A stretch of 64,000 nt of DNA, from contig CM074821.1 in the NCBI GenBank assembly GCA_037447605.1, positions 2,035,550 to 2,099,549 on the forward strand, written 5' to 3'. The stretch comes from Zygnema circumcarinatum (taxonomy: Eukaryota > Streptophyta > Zygnematophyceae > Zygnematales > Zygnemataceae). Positions within the stretch are counted from its first letter, which is position 1. Each line of letters begins with the position of its first letter. The notes beneath the pieces are model-generated. The model was not told the origin of the DNA and searched no databases. It saw only the letters and a list, made by a program, of their open reading frames with translations. Below are positions 1 to 12,766 of this stretch, piece after piece. Both the position numbers and the translations under genes were made by a program.

Positions 1-1646
1 AGTGGCTGAAATCAACCTCAATGGTGGCCACTCCCAAGCCAATCATAATGCCTCGAAACACCACCGCTCCCGCCAAGCCATATGTGAGTACTCTTCCCTG
101 AGGCCCCCCAAAAAGTCCAAAAAGCCCAGCATTGGCCTTGTCTTGTCTTGTGTTGTTTGTCTGGTCTTGTCTTGTTACGTGTTTGCACACAAAGCAGCTC
201 ACAAGTTCCCTCAGCCAAAAATAACATGGAAAGGTAATTTTCAAAAGCATAAAATATAACTCTGAACTATCCTGTCCTTGGAGGCAGCTGAGACTTTCAC
301 CTGTATCCCACCTGAAAGGCCAAAGGAACTTTGAAATAGTTGAAGATGAGGACGAACACAAGCAGGTTGTCCACAGAGAGACTTTGTTCCAGAAGATAAC
401 TGAACCAATGGAACAGGGGACAGTACAATACAAATTCAAGAGCTCACTCAGTGCTGCCAATTAGCCTTATCCTGGTAAAGCTCCCAACTTTCACACATCC
501 ATATTTAATTTTGATTCGTGAACCGTCCGTTCACTTCGAATTGATTTCAATAAAGGTCAAGGACTAAACATTGGACTCACCCTGCAAAAAATTCTGATGC
601 TTTTGAAGGACCCTCGGTATAGCCAATACCACATCCAAAAATTAAAGCTGAAGTCACCTGCCATCCAAGGCAAATGACGTCTTCTTTCAGTAACTCACAG
701 TTTGAAGCACAATAAAGACAGGCTCTTTTGCAGTAAAAACACTTTGACATGAAGTAAAAGAAAGAATTATTGACGAAGGACACGCATGTAATGGCTTAAA
801 CTAAGACAAGATTCCAGCACAGGAGCAGCAGACCCAGATTGCCACAGTTGTCAAAGCCTGTTGTCGATCCTCTGGCTGCAACTCCTGCTCCCTTGGAAGC
901 TCCCCTACGGAGGAGACAGTCTGGGCTGCAACTTCCACCCCCTTCTCCACTGCATCTACAACTATGGCTGCCTCTTCCACCACTGCCTCCTTCACTGCCT
1001 TTACACCGTCCTTCACGGTGCTCAATAGCTCTGGCTCACGCTCTGTATCAATGATAGGCAGTGTTGTGCGATTGGTGGTTGCAATATCTTCATCTTCTTC
1101 AGCCGCGGGATGAGGCTGGCTGGCTTTACTGTTGCCTGAAGATTGCTCCTCTATGGACACTGCGAAGAATCACATTTACACCTTGCGTGAGGAGAAAAAT
1201 GGAGGCGGGTTTTTGAGAAAATGAAGGTAGTAGAACTCTAGAGAATTCAAAAGGAAAACCTGCACGTACAGAAAGGAATGTGTACGTTGAGGTGTCAGCA
1301 GACACGCCAACAGAAGCAGCAAACAATAGCAATCACTGATAGGACGGAGGTGCGAGTAATGTAGGCAAACACAACCAAGTATACACCTGCAAAAAACATC
1401 ACATGGGATGAACGAACATTACAGACTTGCTCGACCGTTAATCACTCAGCTTCACATGTTGCTAACACGGAAGCCTTATCAACCAGCATAGATTGCTGTC
1501 TCTAAGAGTAAACAGATAAGACGGTTACATGCAACACCTCCACCCAAATCTGCATGCCGTACAAACCTGCAGTTTCGCCGTGCCGGTTGTGAGCCGCAAC
1601 GTGTTTGAGGGGCTGTGGAGAAGCGGCATACGCAACGGAAGGCCAT
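1..1646 (-). CDS. TERC: TerC-family thylakoid membrane protein (partial, runs off left edge)
   Basis: Integral membrane protein of the TerC family. The plant plastid member is needed for thylakoid biogenesis and insertion of thylakoid membrane proteins (family knowledge). Minus-strand exons: 1159-834, 657-581, 399-312 and 97 to the left edge, all phase-consistent. Exon 657-581 encodes a membrane segment ending GPSKASEFFAG. Exon 399-312 encodes YLLEQSLSVDNLLVFVLIF, the TerC signature with acidic Glu and Asp inside membrane helices. Exon 97-1 gives VLTYGLAGAVVFR. The exon at 1159-834 is acidic and probably a plastid-exposed linker after the transit peptide. A possible exon 1 at 1646-1544 starts with MAFRCVCRFSTAPQTR, is basic and Ser/Arg rich, and is phase-compatible, but it is a guess. 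The 834/833 donor is GTCTGC, unusual but required by the alignment. Divergent to APC7. Family call is firm; the N-terminus is not. Confidence 0.88.
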
Positions 1647-2673
1647 GCTGCGCCCCGCACCTGCTGCGGATGCAGAGTGCAGATGAATCTCAAAATATGA
1701 CAGGAAGTGGAAAGAGAGGGACAAAAAAAAAGTCCATTTGAGCAGAAAGTTCCCCGTGAATTCCTTCCCGGCACGAAAGCGTCGGCTGATTTTGTAATCA
1801 TGAAAAAATCAGAATATGGTTGCACAGAAATAAGGCCCATTTTTTAACCTCTAATGAACATCTCTTCGTCGCAAACCTCTTCTGGTCTCACTGTGCCTTC
1901 CCTACACTCTGTCTCCTATTTTTTTATATTTCCTCTTTATCTAATTACCCTCGCTTCTGGCCTTCCCCGTTCAGTTCCAGCTATGGCTCTCAAGGTCTGA
2001 GCCAAAGTACCCATTCAAAAGGGACTTATAATTCAGGTTCGCTTCTTGTATTCATAGTACGGAACGAGGCCGAACATCACTGATTTTTTCACTATTTTCA
2101 AGAATGCATTAAAAATATTCATTTAACTGGTTTTACATTTTAATATGAGAGCGCAAACGTGCTTAATTTTCCAAAGACAGATGGCCAGCTCATCTCCATA
2201 TCTCTAAAGGCTCAGATTTCTCTATGAACACGGCAGTATGTGGGTGCCTGCACAGGAATGAGCACTCACAGCGCTTCCAAGATGGCGCGCGAGTCCGCGG
2301 TGGTCAACAGGAGCAGCCCCGATCCGCCACGAGGACGCCCCCTGCTGCGGGCGCGCGAGGCCCGTCCCGGCAGCGGACTGCGCGTCCAGGCGTCGCCCCC
2401 CTGCGGCGGAAGAGGCGGCGAGAGCAGCAGTGCCGGACGCGGCAGCCATGGCTCCGCCCTCCTCCTGCTCCTGCTTCTCCTCCTGCTTCTCCTCCTCCTC
2501 CTGCTCCTACACGCACACCCCACAGGCAGCGGAGGACGCAGGTTCTGGCCCCCGCTTCGGGCTGTGCCGCCCGATACGGTACGGTATGATACGATACGCC
2601 TGCGATACGCGGTCCGAGCGAGTTGCCGTTGGGCGGGAGAGAGCGGAGTGGAGAGAGGGAGAGAGGGGAGGCT
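1647..2673. promoter_or_regulatory. Divergent intergenic region between TerC and APC7
   Basis: About 1 kb lies between two head-to-head starts and probably carries both promoters. The half next to TerC is AT-rich. The half next to APC7 (about 2280-2673) is GC-rich with polypyrimidine (TCC)n at 2455-2510, a tandem of ATACGGT/ATACG units at 2572-2610, and a GAGAGGGAGAG purine leader just before the APC7 ATG. No gene is visible here; the overlapping open frames on both strands are a GC-content effect. Confidence 0.5.
2572..2610. repeat. Tandem ATACG-type promoter repeat upstream of APC7
   Basis: The units ATACGGT, ACGGTATG, ATACG and ATACGC follow one another, 64-100 bp before the APC7 ATG. Related TACGG, ATACG or CGGA tandems occur upstream of other starts in the window. 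A role as core-promoter or transcription-factor target is inference. Confidence 0.45.
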
Positions 2674-5600
2674 ATGGAGGTGATGCGCGAGCAGGTCGTG
2701 GCGCTGCTGGAGCAGGGCCTGCACGACTCCGCCGCCATTCTGGTGCGCGCAACCGCGCCATTCGCCGCCTTTGCTCGGGATGTTCTGTCAATCATTCGCT
2801 GGAAAGCATGCTACAGAATTAGAAAATTTGAAGCGCTGAGATTCCAATGTTCTTGACTATCGTGCTCAATCGGTACCCTTATTTTTTTAAACTTCTTTTG
2901 GACGCTGCCTCCTTAACCTGTACCCATGCATTTTCCTGTTTCGGCATTGAATTACACGCTACGCAGAAATTGAGGAGAGAATAGCAGAAGTATTCTCGTA
3001 ATCCTTTTTCTCCGAAGTCATTTCGCCGTTGTTTGCTTGTTTCAGGCAAGCTTCTTAGTGTCTGCAGCAAACGGCAGTTCCGACGTTTCTTCGGCAACTC
3101 GAGCAGAAGACTTGGTACTTGTTGATTTTAAATCCCTTTTTGCTGATTTTTTTGGAGGAGAGGAAGGACTTGTCGTGTTGTGAATGCGAGACTGGCCTCA
3201 CAAGGTCAGCGGTGAAACTGATTTACTTCCAAGAAATGTGGATTTATCTTACGCAGTCGTAAGGAATTCTGGCTGCAGGTGCTCTATGCAGATGCACTGT
3301 ATGGAAAACAGGAGTACAGACGGGCTTTGGTAGGTGGCTTTCTCGATTGACCTTGGCTTCATCATCTGGAATTTGTTTCAGCTCGCATTTCGAAGTGGTA
3401 ATGTGTTGCTATTGAATGATGCACTTTTGGTCTTATATGCAGAACTTCTATAAGCAAGCGCAGCAGTTGAGCAGAGTTAGTTCACCTGCTCGGCAAAGCC
3501 TAAGTTCTCGAGCGGGGCCTCTGCAAAGTAAGCAAGCTGGCGCTACTGTGCATGCAGGCCCTCTCAGTCCTGCTGGAACTCACGGGGCTTCGGTCGCAGT
3601 CACCAGCGATGCTGAGGTAAAACGGCATCACAATTTTTTGTGCACTGGTTTCCAGTTCCTTTCATTCCTAGAGCAGAATGAGCAAGATAAAGTTGGGGAA
3701 CTGATTCTTTGAATGCCTTATTATAGACACGGCCAAGGAGATGTTTTAATTTTTTTTTTTTTGTTAAAGTTAGCCTCGGTTAACACGGGAATTCTGTTAC
3801 CGCTAAATAATGTTTACAGGTGAAGCTTAAAGTGGCACAATGCTATGTAGCACTTAAGGAGACTCGAGCTGCTCTGACGGAGGTGAGCTGCCTTTGGTGT
3901 GTTCCTTTGCTACTTCTTTAGAATTTAATTGAATTCTTTAACTGTTTTCAGCCTGTTGTATACAGGGAATCAAAGAGTTTGCAACGCATATGCTCCTCAT
4001 TCGAGGTCTACGCCAGATTTAATTTAACTTTTTAGTGAGAGCATGGCGTCTGCCTGAGGATTGCAGTTGGAAAGCATTTCTCCACGGCTGAGAACTTTGC
4101 AGGCTACCTTAATTCTGGCTCGTTTATACCACAGTAGTGGCTACGACCGTGCTGCAGTTGCATCGTACAAAGAGTGCCTCAGGTAGGGAGTTTGAACACT
4201 CTCAGGTTATGCTTTTCGAAATGTGAGAATCGTAGATGAAGAATCTACATTGTTTCCTATCGTTCTGAACATGAGTAAAGGTGAATCTAGTTAAGATTAA
4301 GGAATGCGTCGTCCTTCCTTCTATTGAAGCACGTGCTTCATGACCTAGCCATTTTAAGTAAATTTGCCGATTAGCCCCCTCATCGTTGAGTGAGATGCAG
4401 ACAAAACCCATACTTAGTAGAAGCGGTGACAGCTTTGGCTATGTTGGGAGCGCCCGCCAAAGACATCCAAACGCAACTTCCTCAAGTAAGGGATTCATCT
4501 TCGCATTTTGACTCTCATTTCTGCTGGGTGTCCTTTCACATTGTGAGAATGTGCTATGGCAATGGTTTTGGGCGGATGAGTTCATGAACTCTACTGGTTG
4601 TTTTGAGTCAATGGTTGTTTTCTTACAAATTCAGTTTACCTTTCACCTTTCGAGAGCAGCCAGTTACCTGCGCATGTCCTCAAACTCATGGCAGAAAAAA
4701 TGTCATCGAATGAAGAAATGTGAAGCTAGAGTAATCTGTTAGCCAACTTCAATGGCACTTGACACTGAAAGCTGCAAGGGTAAGGAAAAAGTGAAGGCGT
4801 AAGGCTACTGAACCTGACACGTGTACGTGGACCAGTAATGACCATTTTTTCGCCTTTTGTTTTGTGTTTAATGTCAGCCAGCAGTGGCAAGCAAGACTCG
4901 GAATGGGATTGACGTATTGGATCCGGCACGTTGGCTTTCGGTCAGCTCTGCTGCAGTCCTTTCTGATGTTTTGCGCCTTTTTGTTTGTTTGTTTGGTTTT
5001 TTTTTGTTGTTTTTATCTGTAAATGATGAGGACATTCTGCAAATTTGGTGAATGGCCACGGGTGTCTGTGGTTCCTCTGGATGTTGGATTGTCCCAAGTT
5101 ACATCGTTGAGAGATCTATGGTGTTTGTGGTTCCTATAGTAGGTCACTAGCCTATGACTACGTAATGCAAAAGATGCAGGTGGGGGCCCATACAGTCAAT
5201 AGTTTGACGTTCACAGAGGATAGGATGGGCAGTCATATGTAGCCTGGGTTTTTCCAATGGTTCGATGATGTTGTGACTACTTTGTTGATGTTATGAGGTC
5301 TGTGTTGCATTGCAGAGATTGGTAGAGGCGCACTGCTCTGCTGCTTCACATGACTATAAGAGTATCTTTCGCACTCCCTGCTGCTCTGCATGAAGACATT
5401 TCAGCCTGACAACCACTGGGAAGCTGCATGCTATATCTGGCCCACTTCCAAGAGAATAAACAGATATATCGTGCGCAACAGGTGCTTTGAACACTTTTCG
5501 GACTCTTGGAAATCGATTTCCAGGCAATACCCATCTTCAAGTGGAAATCGCTAGGGTAAGCATTTCAGGCTACAGTTGGTCTCCGTACCTTCCTTCTGTT

Positions 5601-8600
5601 GGTTTAATATGCACGCCACGCATGTTTATTCAGCTGGGAGTGAACACTTATTGTTGAGATACTCGGTAGAAGTTAGCTGCTGAGTTGCTAGTCAACTGCT
5701 TTGGGGCAGTTATTGTAACAGACTATCTCTTACTATAGTAGTATTAACTTCATCTGAAGTAGTGTTGCTCTGCTAGTTTGTTATCCCTGACTTGGAGTAT
5801 GCATGCAGGCAGAGGCAGCCTTGGGACATTGCAAAGAGGCCATCCAATCTTTCCAGAATGTGAGGCAATCGACCTTTGTATAAACGAGCTTGTTTTTTAT
5901 ACTAACCCGAACATAACCTGACTGTTTAATGCTTTCAACATATTAAGTACATGCATTTGATACCGTGGGAGCTCATCAGCTACAGTCAGACTAATATAAA
6001 CGGTAGATATCATGGCCAAACTACAACTTCACTACCAACGCTACTAGTATCACAGTATTTTAAATCAAACCCAAGTTTTGATTCATCTCTGTACGTTCTG
6101 CAGGCAAGGGCATTGGATTCACATTTAGTGCAAGCCATGGACGAGTATGCTATTCTGCTGCAACCCCGAGGGCCAGAGAATTGGGAGCTCAACCGCCTTT
6201 TGAGTGAAGTTCTTAGTACAGACTCTTGTCGACCAGAGGCCTGGGTCACAGCTGCAATATTTTGGCAAGCCAGGGAAGACCCGGCGCAAGCCCTTGTCTA
6301 TGTGGAAAAGGTAGGCTTTCATTTTTCGTTGAAGACCCGTGTGTAAGACATCTGTAATTGGATTCACATGAAATGTGGTCAGGACACGGAGAGGGCTGAT
6401 GCAGGTGTTCACAGCACTATTGTAGATCAATTTATGATTCTATAGAATATTCTCTGCTAGCTGCAGCTGTACACATGCTGTGAACACTGGCGCAAATTCG
6501 AAAAGACTGTGAAGCGGTGTCCATATGGCATAAGGGTACAGATTTGGATGCATTCCGGGCTCATAGAGTGTTGAATCTGAGCCTGGCGAGTTTCAATACT
6601 TTGAAGGATTTTTTTGCGTATTGGTTGATCTGCAACAGGCGATTCGGGCAAACGACCGGCATGCTTTGGCTCATCTTGTGAAGGTGAACCTCTGCTAGAT
6701 CCTCTTGTAATGTGCTGTCGCCAGTGTGTACCGAAACAACAAGTAGGTGCTTGAGAGCTTCGGGAGTTAACAAAGTCAACCATCACATACCTTGACATGC
6801 AAAGAAAAGGCGAACAATAGATTACTCACAGCTATTGCGCTTGAGGTCTTTTTGGGTGCGTTTTTGGAGGCTCGACGTTATCTGAAAAGTGAATAGCAAT
6901 TGCTTCTGGGGCTTCATGATGGGCAGGGTAACGTCGCGTTGGAAGCACAGAGGATCGAAATCGCAGCTGCTTCTTTCAGAAGGGTTCAATCACTCCATTT
7001 TGACCTTCGCGCGTCTCAAGGTGTTCCGCGTTACCTTCTCCTTTTTTTGTCTGGGTCCGTTGTACGAGCTTCTTTATGAGCCGTATTCTCCTAGGACTAG
7101 GAGAGTCTTTGCCTCGCACTGCATGGTATAGTGTTCTACTCTGGAACGTCTAATATTCGTGAAATGTGAACGAAGGGCGTGTCTCGTTGTGCGATGTGTT
7201 GGAACAGGTCTAGTCAGTGTGTATCTTGCGCAAGAGAAGCATAAAGAGGCGCTATTGGCTGCAAGAGAGGCAATAAAGGCCATGCCACAATCAGCAGCTG
7301 CGCTCACTCTCGTTGGACATGTCTATGCAAGAAATCAGAATGATCATGACAAGGTAGCCCTTTTACCTTTACAGTTTGACTCTATCTTGACTGTTTGGCA
7401 AAGAGTTCTGGGCGTGCATCAACTAGAAGTACGTATATCGGTGCCTCCAGTTTTGCAAGCATGTTATTAGATGTGTAAGGTTGGTGATTGGAATTTCAAG
7501 GAGCAAGTCAAATGCAGTGTCCTCTTCCGCGTCATGTAGATTATATGAGTGCAAAAGAAACAGTCAGTAATAGTTCAAGACAGCTCCATACAACTCATGG
7601 TTGGGACTCAGTTGGAATGGTTTCACTTGCCATGGATGGGACTGTCTTGGTTTTGTGAACGTGGCTTTCACAGTTGGAAAGGCGTTGCCCTTCTTGAGGA
7701 TATACGCTGGCCTTTGGTGAATACATCTTCAAGGCTTTTCTCCATGAATAATGTACATCCTAGTCCAGAAGCTTTGTGTGAGTGAGCAAGTGGGCTTTCA
7801 AACGGGGCAGGCTCGCAAGTTTTATGAATCTGCAATTCGACATGATGACAACTGTCTGGAAGCCGTTCTGGCACTAGCAGATCTCCAATTGGCGGATGGA
7901 CGATACAATTTGGCATATGAATTGTGAGTAGGATTTTCTTCTTGCTACTTCTGTAATTTCAGCACACACCAGAGGTTGGTTCTCAGAGGTGCGTAAGGAA
8001 AAACCAGACGACGGTGTCTAGGTAACCTCTCTCTCTGTTAATCAAATGGAGAGACTATTGTGGCTTTAGGCACACCGACTGGTCGGCATTATAAGTTTTT
8101 AAGTGTTTTTAGTTTTCTTTGTTCCAAACAGAACTGATGTGTACAGGATGAACATTTAGCCGGTCTGGAGGTGCAGGCTGCAGCGTTACATTGCCAAGGC
8201 GGCCAATGATGAGCTTCATGTTAAGCTTGGACAAGTGTTGGCATCATGGAATCGCCCAGAAGAGGCACTTGAACAGTATGAAGCAGCTCTAAGGTGGCAA
8301 CCCGTCACCCTTATCATGCAATTAGCGTGTATTTGGAGTCACATCTTTGTTTCCCTTAAATTCAAGAAGGGTGCTTTTGCATTAATCAGACCCGAGAGCG
8401 ACTTTTTACTATGAAAACGAGAACCTTGATCGTGCTTTGCTTAGTTTGGCCTGGCAAGGTCTCGTGTTGATTAGCTGTGGTGGAACAATGCAGCATGAAT
8501 CCACGAAACAAGGATGCTCGACTTGGCCTTCATCGGGTTGAGAAGCTCCTTAAGGTGTGACTCGCATACCTTTCCTTTTTGGGAATATGAGGAGATGTGA

Positions 8601-9375
8601 ATAATTGAATCTACGGATGCTGGACCCTGCTTGCTAAGTGTTCATGTCCAGACCATTAAAGAAAACGTGGCTTGGATGGATTGACAAGTGCTGAATAGCA
8701 GGCTCTTGTAGAAAGGGTTCACTGACTTGCCGAATGCTTGTTCTAGTGGACTTGTGAATCCAATGGACTCCGCACTCATAATCACGTAAGAGCGTAGATC
8801 AGAAGTTGGACTTCACGAGCTGATGGAACTGATGAAGTTTTGGTGATTTTATTTCCAACCTCACAATTTTGTAGTCTCTGGATGAGAAGGACGGGTTTTG
8901 AGAAGAATGTGACTGTTGGACTTATGCGAGTCCCAAATGAAAGGGTCACGGTATATCTTCATGCTCAGCATGTGTAAGCCACCCGGATATGTGCGCAGTC
9001 CTAGGGACACAAGTCCATGTGCAATGGATGCCAAGTGATTTCCGTGTGATGTTGGCTGACCGGTCAATGTGGCGGGTCGAATGTAAAGCCCGACTGGGTG
9101 GCCATTGAATTGAGTGCTTGTCTTTGCACGTCCATGTTGCGTGGCGTGCAGCTTGAGTGAGCAGGCAGGCTGCCATGCCGTCTGCCTCCCCCCGTGTAGT
9201 CCTCAGTGTGGAGTGTGCCGGATGGCGGGTCCCTGGGCTGACCGCGGCGCTGGCCTGGAGAGGGGGGGCGGGCTGACAGGGGCAGGACCCGGACGCTGGC
9301 GAGGCGGAGGACGACCCCGACGCCGACGACGCGGACGCTGACGCCGACCAGCAGGACGCGGAGTTCTTCTCATGA
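2674..9375 (+). CDS. APC7: Anaphase-promoting complex subunit 7 (TPR scaffold)
   Basis: TPR subunit of the anaphase-promoting complex/cyclosome, the E3 ubiquitin ligase that degrades cyclins and securin; it stacks with CDC27 and CDC16 and helps bind activator tails (family knowledge). Nineteen phase-consistent exons: 2674-2742, 3046-3114, 3279-3329, 3443-3616, 3820-3882, 4067-4182, 4401-4485, 4878-4940, 5316-5361, 5482-5555, 5809-5859, 6104-6310, 6639-6683, 6927-7020, 7208-7353, 7811-7923, 8177-8293, 8494-8554, 9280-9375. They give 579 aa, close to the usual plant length. Diagnostic stretches are YHSSGYDRAAVASYKECLR (exon 6), MDEYAILLQ (exon 12), EAIKAMPQSAAALTLVGHVY (exon 15) and ELHVKLGQVLASWN (exon 17). 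TPR-type helices cover most of the protein. The tail is an Asp/Glu/Ala run ending DAEFFS. The last intron is about 725 bp; the others are small. Confidence 0.95.
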
Positions 9376-9704
9376 GAGGGAGGGCCGATCCAACCAGCGG
9401 CATTCGCATGATGCAGCAGCAGCAGATGATGCGGCCATTAGGTCTTTAGGATACGATGGGATGCTTTGGGAGAGAGGTCGAGGGTGGCCACTGTGCCCTT
9501 GTTGGAGTATGAATACAAGTTTGTCCACCATGTTGCCAACGCCTTCACGCCCTATGCAGTGTGTTCACAGAGTTTTCCAGCCCGGCAGGGCCACTCCGTG
9601 GCCGCGGACATGAAACCATTTACAGTATTCGGAAATGTGCCTCGCCGCTCTTCCTTCACTTATTTCACCCTCGTAAGAAGATCAGACTGGTCGGTCACTC
9701 CGAG

Positions 9705-9742
9705 CGTGGCCGTGGCCGTGGCCGTGGCCGTGGCCGTGGCCG
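9705..9742. repeat. (GTGGCC)n hexanucleotide repeat
   Basis: About six direct copies of GTGGCC on the plus strand, upstream of the AP-repeat gene. It makes a spurious Val-Ala frame. Confidence 0.9.
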
Positions 9743-9820
9743 AGCTCGTAGCGCCTCCCCGGCGCGGGCGAACGTCCTCGATATGCCGCACGATATGTAT
9801 CGAGCGCGCGCGGTGCGACG

Positions 9821-9836
9821 CGATACGATACGATAC
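9821..9836. repeat. ATACG tandem
   Basis: Three ATACG units of the same type as the motif before APC7, immediately 5' of the ATGCC array. Confidence 0.5.
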
Positions 9837-9841
9837 CAAGT

Positions 9842-10050
9842 GATGCCATGCCATGCCATGGCCCATGTCATGCCATGCCGTGGCCCATGCCATGCCCCAT
9901 GCCATGCTATTCCATGTTATGCCATGCCATGCCATGCCGTGCCATGCCACATGCCATGCCGTGCCATGCTATGCCATGCCGTGCCATGCTATGCCATGCT
10001 ATGCCATGCTATGCCATGCTATGCCATGCCATGCCCCATGCCATGCCATG
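9842..10050. repeat. (ATGCC)n pentanucleotide array
   Basis: About 200 bp of ATGCC units with interspersed variants (GTGCC, ATGCT, ATGGCCC). The 5-bp period leaves long open frames on both strands (Met-Pro-Cys-His patterns), which are not genes. Confidence 0.95.
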
Positions 10051-10733
10051 CGGTGGGTGCGATGCCATCCGCCCACAGCATGACGTGCGCGTGACACGCG
10101 TGACGGGGGCCGCGCGGCCCCTGCCCATTGGTCCGCCGCCGATCCGGGCCCGCGAGGAGTCAGAACTCCGACGCCGCCCGCCCGCGCGGGCAGGGCGGGT
10201 GGGTAGGAAGGCTCGGCGGAACCTCGGACGACTGCGGACGTCGGGGCGCGGCTGGGCGCAGGCTCGGAGCGGGCTCGGGCCCATTAGGGTTCCAGTCCGC
10301 TCCCTGGTGTGGCAGGCAGTCCAGCACCGGCGAGCTCGCGCTCGCTCACTGTATTCGGGACTGAACTGCCACTGTTGCTGTCTCTGTCTCTGCTGCTTCC
10401 TGGGCTGGGGAGGGGAGGAAAGGGGAGGGTGCTGCAACCGTGCGGCCGACAAGATCACTCGCTCCTCTCTTCGCCGGCTTGCTTTCATAGGACATCCATC
10501 AAGTTCTCTGTTGATCGTGTTCTGGCATGCAGCAAAGGATTTAGTGTGCTGGGAAGATTTTTCAGCAAAAGTGGAGCAGGAAGGCCTATTAGAAACCGTC
10601 AAAGGTAGAATTTGGACTTTTTGGAGCTCTGGACTCCCTCAGACGCCCGTATATTTGAACGCAATATTTTGTGTTACAAAGTTAAGTTTCTGTATCATCT
10701 GAAGGTTGGTTAGGTTGGGAAACTGCAGATAAG

Positions 10734-11658
10734 ATGACTTCGAATTCGTCTCCGAGGCCTGCTCCCTATGCCACAAGTGATGATGTCCCCAAAATTCACC
10801 GATCGAACAGCAGGACGCCTGCAACAGCGCCGTGGGAGAAGGATCAATCGCCAAAGATGCAGAGCAAGGGTGGAGATTCGAGGAAAGTTGATCCGAGCAC
10901 TAGACCTCGGATTTCAGAAGCGGCTCCGTTCGGCACTACGGATAATATAAGGCCGATGACTAATCGACCGACGCCAGAGAAGTCTGCAAGCGAGGCCGCG
11001 CCCTATGGCACCTCGGAGAACGTGCCTGTGCAACGCGCAAATTGGCATCCTGCGCCGAAGGCTGCTCCTTTTGGCACATCCGCTGATGTCAGAACCTTTG
11101 CCAAGGTACAATCTGCAAAGGTGCTGTCGTCGATCAACCTCATCCACGTCGTGCTCTTGCAGACCGGAAGTTCGTATATGTACTGGCCGTCCTTTGCATG
11201 CGCTGTGCAATCCCTTGGTCACTTTCACCTTCTGTAACAATAGTTTCCTCTTTCTTCAGAAAAGGTTCCCGTAGCTTGTTTATCGTGCCAGGTGTAAACT
11301 TTACCTTTGCATTTACGTGCTGCCTTTCAACAAATCATTCACCATTCGCGTACCAGTCTGAGCTTGAGCTCGTGTAAGCTGCGTCTGGCACTGTGATACC
11401 AAGCAGCCAGACTGAACTTCTGCCGTTCTGACTTACAGGCGCCAGCGCCGAAAAGTTCAGCACCATGGGAGCGAGACGAAAGCAGATACACTCATAAGGT
11501 ACTTGGTTGTTCTGCAGACCTGATTTTTTGCTAGCTATCAAGCAGGATATCTTCCTTTTTGGATATGCTGCTTACTTATTTTGCTTTTGCGTGTGATGCA
11601 GGGAAAGGGAGCAGTAAGCTTTAGTAATGATGCACCGTATGCAACCGAGGGCAAATAA
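10734..11658 (+). CDS. Unrecognised small protein with repeated AP[YFW] motifs
   Basis: Three phase-0 exons, 10734-11105, 11439-11498 and 11602-11658, give a 162-aa protein ending NDAPYATEGK. I do not recognise the family. The protein is hydrophilic, has no signal peptide or membrane segment, and is built on an AP-aromatic motif: PAPYATSDDV, TAPWEKD, AAPFGTTDNI, AAPYGTSENV, AAPFGTSADV, SAPWERD and DAPYATEGK, spaced roughly 15-30 residues apart and separated by basic Ser/Lys/Arg linkers. Short regularly spaced aromatic motifs in a disordered basic protein suggest a scaffold-binding, perhaps cytoskeleton-associated protein; that is inference only. Exon 1 begins six bases after an acceptor, so the leader probably contains an intron. 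Confidence 0.7.
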
Positions 11659-12672
11659 TGTTTGTAGAATAGTGATGTAACGGGCAATATAATAGTCAGA
11701 CACGAAGACTGCCAGGTCTTCTCCGAGTAGTAACCACAGGGAACCTCCAGTTATGTCTGAGATAACTTTTGCAGATTCCCAAGATCCGAGTCTCATCATT
11801 TTATTGCTACCGCAGTTTCAAACCTACAGAAGTTGTTGGACCAGCTCCGCATTGACTTAGCTGTACATGTTTGGTACTAGTTATTTTTTGCTTCAAGCCT
11901 TTCGGAAGACCTGGGCAAAGGTTGAGGATTTTGACTTGTTTATGGAGTCCTTTGTGGCCTCCAAAGAGGGCTGTATTCATTTTCTGGATTACAGGCAGGG
12001 GTTATGGCAAAGAAATGTTCTGGTAGCAGAGGCATTGCTGCTACCACAGCGGCAAAGCTGTTCACTTACTTTGTTTCCGTAGAGTTGGCCGGGTGGAGAT
12101 GAAGGCGAAGGTCCATGTCAGGTGACTTCTATTCCTTCTTAATTTATGTGCCATAAATTCGGAAGGCCTCATCCAGATCACTACGAATGGCTCGAGTCGA
12201 ACTGGGAGAAGCCATGCAGGCCTCTCCCTGGTCATTGCCCGCATGTGAAGGTGCGTCATGATGCACAGGATCAATCGTTTGCATTATTTCCAATATTGTA
12301 TGTGCTTCAGATTTGCTCCTTTTGGCATATTTTTGTAGCGCAGTGAAAGGAGCAGGTGATATATCTTGCCTGCATGCTCACAGGTAGGTGTGCCCCGCTC
12401 AGCTTGGTTTCTTACCGTGTCCGGCTTACGCAAATGTGCATGTAATGTTGCACGGTGTGATGATTTCTTAAGCTGCTGTGTGTGTTGGGTTTGTCTGGGC
12501 CTGTCTGTCCAATCAAATTGGACGGGAGCAAATCCTTGCCCGCCTCTTTTGCCGTATGTTTTACACCTCAGCAGCACCTCCGTAGTCTTTCCGTACAAAG
12601 AGAGCGGTCCGCAAGCATCAGGGTGGACTTCGTCAGTTCGTTTGCCAGGGGATGCCAAGGGAATTAAGGGAT

Positions 12673-12766
12673 TTGTACTTTTTTCTGTAATTTGTTTGTA
12701 CTTTTTATGTACAGTACTTTGTTTGTATTTTTTCGTACTGTTTTTGTACTTTTCTGTACTTTTACG
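12673..12766. repeat. Degenerate TTTGTACTTT tandem
   Basis: Imperfect copies of a T-rich 10-14 bp unit containing GTAC, such as TTTGTACTTTT and TTCTGTACTTTT. Intergenic, with no coding potential. Confidence 0.6.

Larger units (their letters stand above)
9376..10733. promoter_or_regulatory. Intergenic region APC7 to AP-repeat gene, with 5' UTR intron
   Basis: Contains a CAG-type repeat just after APC7 (about 9413-9432), a (GTGGCC)n hexamer, ATACG units at 9821-9836, a long ATGCC pentamer array, then a GC-rich stretch (10085-10340). A plausible 5' UTR intron of the downstream gene runs from the donor at about 10606 (AAAG|GTAGAA) to the acceptor at 10728 (CTGCAG|ATAAG), placing the ATG six bases into exon 2. 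I see no further gene. Confidence 0.4.

Noticed and set aside
2224-2822. Several overlapping GC-rich frames around the APC7 start
   Set aside because: Only the frame starting at 2674 matches APC7; the rest arise from GC content and a TCC repeat.
9561-10702. 284-codon and overlapping frames rich in Met-Pro-Cys-His
   Set aside because: Explained by the ATGCC pentamer array and GC-rich flank.
11867-12346. Candidate extra gene after the AP-repeat gene
   Set aside because: Open pieces are short, lack convincing splice partners and show no family similarity.
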